From positions 1-10,032 of the forward strand of contig CALKCV010000211.1 of NCBI GenBank assembly GCA_938083405.1: a stretch of DNA of 10,032 nucleotides, in the 5' to 3' direction. Position numbers and translations under genes: made by a program. A model generated the notes under the pieces. That model was not told the origin of the DNA and did not search any database. It saw nothing but the letters and a program-made list of their open reading frames with translations. Origin of the DNA: an uncultured Microcoleaceae cyanobacterium (GTDB lineage Bacteria; Cyanobacteriota; Cyanobacteriia; Cyanobacteriales; Microcoleaceae). This document shows, in pieces, positions 4,878 through 10,032 of this stretch; position 1 is the stretch's first letter, and the number at the start of each line of letters is the position of its first letter.

Positions 4878-5948
4878 TTATGCCAAAGCCGCCACAGACA
4901 CCTTAGCCGCAATTCGCCCCGCGATCGCCTTCAACTCCTTAGCAGAAGCACACTCAGGAGAACTTACCACAATTGGCACCCCTACATCCCCGCCCTCTCG
5001 GACCGGCATTTCTAAAGGCACTCCACCCAACCAAGACACTCCCAATTCCGCAGCAGTCTTTTCACCCCCACCCGAACCAAAAATATCGTACTTTTTCTCC
5101 GGCATATCTGGAGGAATAAAATAACTCATATTTTCCACAATTCCTAATACCGATACCCCCAACTGCTCGAACATTTTTAAACCCTTGCGAGAGTCCAGTA
5201 AAGCTACAGTTTGCGGAGTAGTAACAATTACCACTCCCGACATCGGTACTGCCTGGGCCAAAGTCAATTGGGCATCGCCAGTTCCAGGAGGCATATCTAC
5301 TAGCAAATAGTCTAACTCGCCCCAATTAACTTGATACAAAAATTGCCTAATAACCCCGTTCAACATCGGACCGCGCCAAATTACCGGCTGGTCTTTGTCG
5401 ATTAAAAAGGCCATTGAAACTAACTTCACCCCGTGATTAAAAGCAGGTTCCAACACCTCTCCTTGAGGGCCTTGTTGGACCATTACTTTTGTATCTGCCA
5501 GCCCCAACATGGTCGGGTCGTTAGGGCCATAAATATCAGCATCCAGCAGGCCCACTTTCGCCCCTGTTTGGGCCAAAGCTACAGCCACGTTTACAGCCAC
5601 CGTACTTTTACCAACACCACCTTTGCCGCTAGAAATGGCCAGAATATTTTTAACACCCTTAATCCCTTGACGATCGGGCAGTTCTTTTTGCTGAGGTGTT
5701 TCCGCCGTAACATCCACGAGAACTTCTGTTACTCCTGGTAATTGCTTAACCGCCTTTTGGCAGTCTTCGACAATAAATTCCCGCAGGGGACAAGCGGGGG
5801 TAGTCAATACTAAGGTAAAACTGACTTGGCTATCGTCTATCTTAATATTGCGAATCATGTTGAGTTCCACCAAACTCTTGCGCAGTTCTGGATCCTCTAC
5901 TGGCCGCAATACTTCTAAAACGGAACTGGTATCGAGACTATTGGACAT
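4878..5948 (-). CDS. mrp: Mrp/ApbC-type iron-sulfur cluster carrier ATPase
   Basis: This is a P-loop ATPase of the Mrp/Nbp35/HCF101 family, which carries or transfers Fe-S clusters in the cytoplasm. The 356-residue protein has an N-terminal MIP18 (DUF59) domain (about 7-80, with TPACPL and its conserved Cys53). The ATPase domain follows, with a deviant Walker A SGKGGVGKST (107-116), switch-I-like DADIYGPNDP (136-145), and Walker B-like DYLLVDMPPGTGD (213-225). The CxxC pair that holds a cluster in many Mrp/Nbp35 proteins is absent: the segment reads NMSYFIPPDMPEKKYDIFG (273-291), and the only cysteines are 53, 63 and 333. This resembles the plastid HCF101 situation and appears usual for cyanobacterial members. 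A HIP1 site lies at 4921. ndhS follows on the same strand and hemF is divergent. The ATG at 5948 has no obvious ribosome site. Confidence 0.94.
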   Translation of the reverse strand: MSNSLDTSSVLEVLRPVEDPELRKSLVELNMIRNIKIDDSQVSFTLVLTTPACPLREFIVEDCQKAVKQLPGVTEVLVDVTAETPQQKELPDRQGIKGVKNILAISSGKGGVGKSTVAVNVAVALAQTGAKVGLLDADIYGPNDPTMLGLADTKVMVQQGPQGEVLEPAFNHGVKLVSMAFLIDKDQPVIWRGPMLNGVIRQFLYQVNWGELDYLLVDMPPGTGDAQLTLAQAVPMSGVVIVTTPQTVALLDSRKGLKMFEQLGVSVLGIVENMSYFIPPDMPEKKYDIFGSGGGEKTAAELGVSWLGGVPLEMPVREGGDVGVPIVVSSPECASAKELKAIAGRIAAKVSVAALA

Positions 5949-6017
5949 GGGTTTTATCGTAAATGCCTGGAACTGGGACTAGATATTTATTCTTAGTGTA
6001 CAAGAATACCGCTTTCT

Positions 6018-6039
6018 TAAAAAATTCTGTAATTTTTTA
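6018..6039. promoter_or_regulatory. Inverted repeat in the mrp-hemF divergent spacer
   Basis: Arms taaaaaatt (6018-6026) and aatttttta (6031-6039) form a perfect 9-bp inverted repeat around ctgt, 70 bp upstream of the mrp ATG. A second, shorter one, tattctt/aagaata (5988-5994 and 6002-6008), lies next to it. In a 254-bp spacer that must hold two divergent promoters, these are candidate operator sites. No regulator can be named, and A+T-rich repeats can arise by chance. Confidence 0.35.
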
Positions 6040-6132
6040 GCCCCATAAACTGAAAACCAAGCTCCAGTAGTTACTTCAATACATAGATCGAGTTTGAATC
6101 GTGCCATCTGACCCCTAAAGCCAAAAATAGAC

Positions 6133-6161
6133 TTGACCGACATGGTAGGATGTCTTACGCT
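6133..6161 (+). promoter_or_regulatory. Possible hemF promoter
   Basis: TTGACC at 6133-6138 resembles a -35 box. With a 17-bp spacer it is followed by tacgct (6156-6161), a poor -10 box that keeps only TA...T. The start point would fall near 6168, about 35 bp before the chosen hemF ATG and upstream of the alternative TTG at 6176. Weak evidence. Confidence 0.3.
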
Positions 6162-6202
6162 TTTGAAGATAAAGTTTGTACTCTATCAAAGTCAATTCCA
6201 AT

Positions 6203-7234
6203 ATGACTGTTTCTACAATACCGGCAACTACTTCTACCAACCTTCCTCCCGCCGATGCCAGAGAGCGGGTGAGGGAGCTTATGATGTCCATACAAGATGA
6301 CTTCTGTCAAGGACTGGAGCAACTCGATGGCGAGGCTTCGTTCGTTGAAGATGCCTGGGAACGGCCGGGGGGTGGCGGCGGCAGGACTCGCGTCATCACC
6401 GATGGAGGACTTTTTGAACAAGGTGGCGTTAACTTCTCAGAAGTTTGGGGCGAAAGTTTGCCTCCTACCATTCTGGCCCAGCGACCCGAAGCCGAAGGTC
6501 ATAATTTTTATGCCACTGGTACTTCAATGGTCCTGCACCCGCGCAACCCATACATTCCTACGGTCCACCTGAATTATCGTTATTTTGAGGCGGGCCCGGT
6601 ATGGTGGTTCGGCGGCGGGGCAGATTTGACACCTTATTATCCCTTTGCCGAAGATGCGGCCCATTTTCATCAAACATTTAAAGATGCTTGCGATCGCCAC
6701 CATCCAGAGTTTTATCCCACCTTTAAACTCTGGTGCGATGAATACTTCTATCTAAAGCATCGTCAAGAATCTCGGGGCATCGGCGGCATCTTTTTTGATT
6801 ACCAAGACGGAGAAGGTCAGTTATATCGAGGGCCAAATCCTCAAGGCCAAGCAGCAGCCCACAGCAACCAGATCGGCAACCGAGAATCTATGGACTGGGA
6901 AGCTATGTTTGCTTTTGTCAAAGAGTGCGGCAGCGCCTTTTTACCCGCTTATTTGCCCATTGCCGAAAAAAGAAGGTCCATAGAATCAGGCGATCGCGAG
7001 CGCCAATTCCAGCTATACCGTCGCGGTCGTTACGTCGAATTTAACCTGGTGTACGATCGCGGTACCGTATTTGGCCTCCAAACTAACGGGCGCACGGAAT
7101 CTATTCTCATGTCCTTACCACCTCTGGTACGCTGGGAATATTCTTATCAGCCAGAACCCAATACACCCGAGGCTCAGTTATATGAAACTTTCTTAAAGCC
7201 GCAGGATTGGGTAAACTGGAATCCTCATTCCTAG
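6203..7234 (+). CDS. hemF: Oxygen-dependent coproporphyrinogen III oxidase
   Basis: HemF converts coproporphyrinogen III to protoporphyrinogen IX by two oxidative decarboxylations using O2, supplying haem, chlorophyll and bilins. The protein contains the complete family signature from KLWCDEYFYLKHR to RGIGGIFFD (175-199), the GGG.RTRVI segment (57-65), the substrate/metal-region histidines near FHQTFKDACDRHHPEFYP (155-172), and the C-terminal RGRYVEFNLVYDRGT.FGL...RTESILMSLPP block (274-307). The ATG at 6203 gives 343 residues, the usual length, starting MTVSTIPATTSTNLPPADAR. An in-frame TTG at 6176 would add nine residues, but the extension looks untranslated. It is divergent from mrp, followed 64 bp later by the STAS gene on the same strand, and has two internal HIP1 sites. 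Confidence 0.97.
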   Translation: MTVSTIPATTSTNLPPADARERVRELMMSIQDDFCQGLEQLDGEASFVEDAWERPGGGGGRTRVITDGGLFEQGGVNFSEVWGESLPPTILAQRPEAEGHNFYATGTSMVLHPRNPYIPTVHLNYRYFEAGPVWWFGGGADLTPYYPFAEDAAHFHQTFKDACDRHHPEFYPTFKLWCDEYFYLKHRQESRGIGGIFFDYQDGEGQLYRGPNPQGQAAAHSNQIGNRESMDWEAMFAFVKECGSAFLPAYLPIAEKRRSIESGDRERQFQLYRRGRYVEFNLVYDRGTVFGLQTNGRTESILMSLPPLVRWEYSYQPEPNTPEAQLYETFLKPQDWVNWNPHS

Positions 7235-7298
7235 AATGTCTGAGTTAAACTACACTTTAAAGAACTAAGCGCATTAAATAATCCCGAGGGAAGGGTCA

Positions 7299-7667
7299 GT
7301 GATTCATATCGAACAAAAAACCCACACGACCCAAGACGGTACAACTGTAATCGTCTTGGCACCAACCGGACGCTTGGATATTACAACTGCTTGGCAATTT
7401 CGCCTCAAATTGCAGGAATGTATCTCCAAGCTTAGTCGCCATGTTGTCGTGAATTTAGGTCAAGTTAACTTTATCGATAGCTCTGGCCTGACATCGCTAG
7501 TGGCAGGAATGCGGGATGCCGATAAAGTTAAAGGCAGTTTTCGCATTTGTAACGTACATCCAGAGGCCAAGCTCGTATTTGAGGTAACTATGATGGATTC
7601 TGTTTTTGAAATTTTTGAAACAGAAGAAGAAGCCCTAAATCATGGCATTCGCGAAGGAAAGGCTTAA
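7299..7667 (+). CDS. STAS-domain anti-sigma factor antagonist
   Basis: This is a 122-residue single-domain STAS protein of the SpoIIAA/RsbV type. Such proteins release a sigma factor or other partner by binding an anti-sigma kinase, and are switched off by phosphorylation of a serine in the DSSGL motif. Here the motif is VNFIDSSGLTSLVAGMRDA (56-74), with D60, S61, S62 and G63. The N-terminal strand TTVIVLAPTGRLDITT (15-30) and the C-terminal helix after VFEIFETEEEA (102-112) complete the fold. The GTG at 7299 is supported by a purine-rich ribosome site (gagggaaggg) a few bases upstream and by the natural N-terminus. No HATPase kinase or PP2C phosphatase gene lies beside it, so its partners are elsewhere. 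It could be cotranscribed with hemF. The family assignment is firm; the specific pathway is unknown. Confidence 0.92.
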   Translation: MIHIEQKTHTTQDGTTVIVLAPTGRLDITTAWQFRLKLQECISKLSRHVVVNLGQVNFIDSSGLTSLVAGMRDADKVKGSFRICNVHPEAKLVFEVTMMDSVFEIFETEEEALNHGIREGKA

Positions 7668-7863
7668 AAATAGATCTGCTCGTCGCTATGGTCTCTATAC
7701 GGCTGAGGAGATATTGTCGGCACAAAGTTGCTGGCAAACAAAAGAGCTTGAATTTTTTCTGTGTTGGATGGTAGGAGAATTTTCTCTTTCTTTTTCTCTT
7801 TTTCTAGCATTCAACACCAAGCTCTTCCCCCTCAGCCTTTCACCTTTTAAATTTCTAGGCTAA
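7642..7863 (+). CDS. Weak short frame overlapping the STAS 3' end
   Basis: A 73-codon ATG frame overlaps the last 26 bases of the STAS gene and the 3' end of the converging CpcT-like gene. It begins MAFAKERLKNRSARRYGLYT. The first 40 residues look protein-like (TAEEILSAQSCWQTKELEFF). The rest is hydrophobic low-complexity sequence produced by a pyrimidine-rich stretch (7784-7855) that also forms half of a long inverted repeat. No ribosome site or recognisable domain is present. It may be chance or the remains of a gene cut short by a repeat. Listed only because the overlap resembles translational coupling. Confidence 0.15.
   Translation: MAFAKERLKNRSARRYGLYTAEEILSAQSCWQTKELEFFLCWMVGEFSLSFSLFLAFNTKLFPLSLSPFKFLG
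7742..7826. repeat. Interrupted inverted repeat between converging genes
   Basis: The right arm cattcaacaccaagctctt (7808-7826) pairs with two blocks on the left: aagagcttg (7742-7750, 9 of 9) and gtgttggatg (7761-7770, 9 of 10), with ten unpaired bases aattttttct between them. It sits between the STAS stop and the CpcT-like stop and could act as a transcription barrier for either gene. No clean T-run follows on either side, so it is not called a standard terminator. Confidence 0.5.
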
Positions 7864-8473
7864 ACTCCGAGGTAAAATCCTCCAGTTTAACAAAATGATA
7901 TGGCCCTAATAAGGCTCCCCAACTGGCCTTGCCTGTATTAGAGTCAATTCCTTTGTCGTAACTGAAAAATTGTTCCTTAGTTGCCTCAAATCCCAGCTCG
8001 ACTTGATATTTTTGGCCGCTATATGTAAAGCAACAAGGAGTTTTGGAGGGCGAAAATGCCTTGAACTTATAAGCGTTCAGCCCTAATTCCTCTATTGTTA
8101 CTTTGAGAGTGCAGCTAGGAAGCAATTCTAGTTGCGCTGCTTCAATCTGTCTGAGGAGATTGGGATTGCGACCTCCACCAAGGACAGCATCCCGTTGTTT
8201 CGGCATATAATACTGAATTTCAATAGAGCTAGGAACTTCCACCGAAGGCCGAAGCTGCATAACTCGCTGGCGATAAGGTTTATCTATTTGCAGGATGTTA
8301 GCCTGTTCGGCAAACAATACTAGGCTCGGTTCCGGGAATAAGGCCACTGGAATCGGCCTTTGCCATAAACGCAAGGAAACGTACCAAGCAGGAGAAGCGA
8401 TCGCTTGTTGTCGGTTCTCAAACTCTCCTGCTAAATAGCTCGCAAGAGTAATTAATTCTTGGGAAATTTTCAT
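7847..8473 (-). CDS. CpcT/CpeT-family phycobiliprotein chromophore lyase
   Basis: Members of this family attach a linear tetrapyrrole to a cysteine of a phycobiliprotein; CpcT acts on Cys-beta-153/155 of phycocyanin, CpeT on phycoerythrin. The 208-residue length fits the family (about 200). Typical wording is seen throughout: LASYLAGEFENRQQA (10-24), PAWYVSLRLWQRPIP (28-42), FAEQAN (54-59) and PYRQRVMQL (66-74) in the N-terminal half, then LPSC (118-121), EQFFSYDKGID (167-177) and WGALLGPYHFVKLEDF (185-200), matching the conserved WG...GP..F.R...F end. Several divergent paralogues exist per genome and I cannot tell which phycobiliprotein this one serves. No phycobiliprotein genes are adjacent. 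The ATG at 8473-8471 has no strong ribosome site. A near-perfect inverted repeat lies just upstream (8489-8524). A HIP1 site is at 8397. Confidence 0.88.
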   Translation of the reverse strand: MKISQELITLASYLAGEFENRQQAIASPAWYVSLRLWQRPIPVALFPEPSLVLFAEQANILQIDKPYRQRVMQLRPSVEVPSSIEIQYYMPKQRDAVLGGGRNPNLLRQIEAAQLELLPSCTLKVTIEELGLNAYKFKAFSPSKTPCCFTYSGQKYQVELGFEATKEQFFSYDKGIDSNTGKASWGALLGPYHFVKLEDFTSEFSLEI

Positions 8474-8488
8474 AAATTATTGGGGGCG

Positions 8489-8524
8489 TTTTTAACAGTG
8501 CTTCTAGGTGGGTACTGTCAAAAA
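8489..8524. promoter_or_regulatory. Inverted repeat upstream of the CpcT-like gene
   Basis: tttttaacagt (8489-8499) and actgtcaaaaa (8514-8524) are reverse complements at 10 of 11 positions, 16-51 bp upstream of the start codon. As DNA it could be an operator; as RNA, a leader hairpin close to the ribosome site. No known consensus is recognised. Confidence 0.35.
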
Positions 8525-8721
8525 CTACATTTTATCTTTTAGGACAGAATCTAGCCAGTAAAAAAGATATTTATTCTCCATCCCTGCTTGTTGTATTATT
8601 GAATAGTCCCTAAACAGCTATTGAAGTCTATGGCTGTGGTTAATTAATTTTTAGGAGTTTAGCTAAAGCGCCCTTGAAGCCCCACGTCATAATCGTAGAT
8701 GTTGCGTGGGATGAATCGACG

Positions 8722-8756
8722 GTAAATCAATGGGATTCGATGTCCCATTGATTTAC
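8722..8756. repeat. Perfect 14-bp inverted repeat, 7-nt loop
   Basis: gtaaatcaatggga (8722-8735) and tcccattgatttac (8743-8756) pair exactly around ttcgatg. It lies in the left part of the decayed IS605-type element, where such elements carry the hairpins recognised by the Y1 transposase. A terminator role is unlikely because no T-run follows. Confidence 0.85.
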
Positions 8757-8764
8757 AAATTTTA

Positions 8765-8773
8765 TGTTATAAT
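8765..8773 (+). promoter_or_regulatory. Extended -10 promoter element inside the IS remnant
   Basis: TGTTATAAT matches the extended -10 form TGnTATAAT perfectly. No good -35 box is at the normal distance (the best 16-bp-spaced word is cattga). It points into the remnant and would transcribe toward the tnpB tail and right end. Confidence 0.45.
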
Positions 8774-8935
8774 GAGCCATATCTGGTTTGAGCTAACAAC
8801 CGCCAGTGATGAACCAACAAAAATTTAATAAGACACACGGGTTGTTGTCCCAAATCCTGGCTAGCCGTGGGAAAGCGTAAAATCTTATTGCGGCACTGGG
8901 TGAGTAGTTTTTGTCGAGCGCAAGCGAGCAAATAG

Positions 8936-9034
8936 CTCGACGCAAAAAGGGCGGCGGGGCATCCCGTCCTTAAAGCTCGTGGAGTCCCATGCAATGGCAG
9001 GACTGTGAAGCGAGAAGCCGCGCGCGAACCTTAA
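8936..9034 (+). pseudogene. C-terminal fragment of a TnpB-like gene
   Basis: In the plus frame ending at TAA 9032-9034, the codons from 8936 read LDAKRAAGHPVLKARGVPCN, then GRTVKREAAREP. This resembles the tail of TnpB proteins, where an A.GH.V..(R/C)G segment follows the last catalytic region and a ..VK(R/Q)E motif lies just before the stop, inside the right-end stem-loop. An in-frame TAG at 8933-8935 precedes it, and the DED catalytic and zinc-finger parts are absent, so this is a deletion remnant. Recognition is by pattern only. Confidence 0.5.
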
Positions 9035-9211
9035 GGTTGGCGTGGGAGTATGTCACCAGTCCTAAAAGTTCCCCTTTCTCAAAACTGCTAAAAAATCAAG
9101 CCTGCTCTCCAATCTTCTCTTATCAAAAGAAGGACTGGTAGTTACAGGCATCCTTTTAGGGATTTATTGACGAAGGCGGTAGTAAAATTGTTTTAAATAT
9201 AGAAGTGCCAG

Positions 9212-9934
9212 GTGAATAATATTCGCACAGTTTCAGATACCAAAAAAACTTTCTACTCTATTCATACCCGTCCCATTAACTCTATCTACAGCCGCGTGGT
9301 GGAAGAGTTAATGGTGGAAATGCATCTGGTGAAGGTAAACGTCAATTTTGCATACAACCCTTTTTACGCTCTGGGAGTAGTAACAGCCTTCTATAGGTTT
9401 ATGGAAGGCTATTACCCAGAAGCAGATAAAGAGTCGATTTTTTCTGCTCTGATTAAAGCTCAGGAAGACGACCCAGAAAAGTACCGTGCCGATGCTAAGA
9501 GGTTAGAGGATTTTGCTAAAGAAAAATCTTCGTCAGAATTGGTCTCGTGGCTTTCTCTAGGGAGCGATCGCCCCGAATCTTCGGAGGATTTAGAAGGATG
9601 TTTGAAAGCGATCGCCGATAATCCTAAGTTTAAGTATTCTCGTTTGTTTGCCATTGGTTTGTTCTCTTTTTTGGAGTTGGCAGAACCAGAATTGGTGAAA
9701 AATGAATCCCGAAGATTGGAAGCATTTAAGCAAATTGCTACAGCTTTAAACCTCCCAGAGGAAAAATTGCTGAAAGATTTAGACCTGTACCGCGATAATC
9801 TAGAAAAAATTACCCAAGCACGCCGGGTGATGGAAGATACCCTTCAGGCAGCTAGAAAAAAACGAGAAGAAAGGGCCAGCGAAAAAGAGGCCCTTGCCCC
9901 GCCTCCAGATACCTCTTCTGAAAATAGCAACTAG
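9212..9934 (+). CDS. thf1: Thylakoid formation protein Thf1/Psb29
   Basis: Thf1 (Psb29) is a peripheral thylakoid-associated protein needed for normal photosystem II assembly and repair. It has been linked to stability of the FtsH protease complex. The 240-residue product begins with the family's hallmark RTVSDTKKTFYSIHTRPINS (5-24), then VVEELMVEMHL (29-39), YALGVVTAFYRFMEGYYPE (52-70), FSALIKAQEDDPEKYR (77-92) and LFAIGLFSFLELAEPE (145-160). Residues about 186-227 form a charged helix predicted to be a coiled coil, followed by a disordered PPPDTSSENSN tail. GTG at 9212 is the start because MNN.RTVSDTK is the usual N-terminus; a GAAG-like ribosome site lies about 8 bp upstream. Two HIP1 sites are inside. 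It stands alone here, downstream of the IS remnant and on the same strand. Confidence 0.96.
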   Translation: MNNIRTVSDTKKTFYSIHTRPINSIYSRVVEELMVEMHLVKVNVNFAYNPFYALGVVTAFYRFMEGYYPEADKESIFSALIKAQEDDPEKYRADAKRLEDFAKEKSSSELVSWLSLGSDRPESSEDLEGCLKAIADNPKFKYSRLFAIGLFSFLELAEPELVKNESRRLEAFKQIATALNLPEEKLLKDLDLYRDNLEKITQARRVMEDTLQAARKKREERASEKEALAPPPDTSSENSN

Positions 9935-9982
9935 CACCTTCGTTAAATTTTAGGCTATAGCAATCCGTTAGTCATCGCAATA

Positions 9983-10005
9983 TTTGAGAAACCAGGTTTC
10001 TCAAA
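9983..10005. repeat. 23-bp palindrome behind thf1
   Basis: tttgagaaacc (9983-9993) and ggtttctcaaa (9995-10005) are exact complements around a single base, 49 bp beyond the thf1 stop. Palindromes built on gagaaacc/ggtttctc recur in many Oscillatoria-like cyanobacterial spacers (from memory). It may help end thf1 transcription, but there is no T-run. Confidence 0.65.
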
Positions 10006-10032
10006 CAATACCTTCGCCAAAATAAAAAATAC

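Larger units (their letters stand above)
8676..9056 (+). mobile_element. Decayed IS200/IS605-type (TnpB) element
   Basis: About 380 bp has the architecture of a shrunken IS200/IS605 or IS1341-type element. The left part begins gaagccccacg with a cccacg/cgtggg hairpin (8681-8710), followed by a second strong hairpin (8722-8756) and an extended -10 promoter (8765-8773). The right part ends gaagccgcgcgc...ggcgtgggagtatgtcacc (9014-9057), a stem-loop plus gtatgtcac terminus of the kind seen at the 3' end of cyanobacterial tnpB elements. Just before it is a frame resembling the last ~30 codons of TnpB. No transposase Y1 gene and no TnpB catalytic region remains; the middle (8775-8935) is unrecognisable. 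Exact ends are approximate, since this family makes no target duplication. The assignment rests on recalled end motifs. Confidence 0.58.

Noticed and set aside
8767..8994. A 75-codon minus-strand frame inside the IS remnant.
   Set aside because: It lies antisense to the tnpB tail and the element's promoter, and its sequence resembles no protein family. Treated as a shadow.
9055..9139. Inverted repeat accagtcct/aggactggt upstream of thf1.
   Set aside because: The 9-bp arms are 67 bp apart with no other structure. It is compatible with chance and not tied to the gene start.

Overview
The window is chromosomal DNA of a cyanobacterium, most likely a filamentous one. It carries NDH-1 subunit NdhS, a CpcT/CpeT bilin lyase-like protein and thylakoid protein Thf1/Psb29. 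It also has seven copies of the octamer GCGATCGC (at 614, 4921, 6690, 6990, 8397, 9564 and 9608), the HIP1 site over-represented in many cyanobacteria. Iterated palindromes, short tandem repeats and small mobile elements fill the spacers, as in large filamentous genomes.

Layout. 1-672 (minus) is a conserved-looking protein of unknown function that runs off the left edge. 673-1495 is a repeat-rich spacer. 1496-4314 (minus) holds an unknown, possibly HAS-barrel-like protein, then rpsB (S2) and tsf (EF-Ts) in the usual rpsB-tsf order. 4592-5948 (minus) holds an Mrp/ApbC-type Fe-S ATPase and ndhS, with a hairpin terminator candidate behind ndhS. From a divergent spacer, hemF (6203-7234, plus) is followed by a STAS anti-sigma-factor antagonist (7299-7667, plus). 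A CpcT/CpeT-family gene (7847-8473, minus) converges on these. 8676-9056 is a decayed IS200/IS605-type element retaining its ends and the last codons of tnpB. thf1/psb29 (9212-9934, plus) closes the window.

Most genes are housekeeping or photosynthetic: translation (S2, EF-Ts), Fe-S assembly (Mrp), ferredoxin docking on NDH-1 (NdhS), haem/chlorophyll/bilin precursor supply (HemF), phycobilin attachment (CpcT/CpeT) and PSII maintenance (Thf1). No defence system or novel enzyme cluster is evident.

The best new signal is non-coding: a family of small mobile elements, about 111-117 bp in three copies and 264 bp in one, with ends resembling GGGTGCATCTCA. Four copies lie at 940-1203, 1242-1358, 1385-1495 and 2222-2337. 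Each is flanked by an 8-bp direct repeat (one exact, three 7 of 8), as expected of target-site duplications. One copy sits directly against the tsf stop codon and another splits the rpsB-tsf spacer. A structured 91-bp element upstream of rpsB and a possible orphan TnpB guide-RNA scaffold are the other points of interest.
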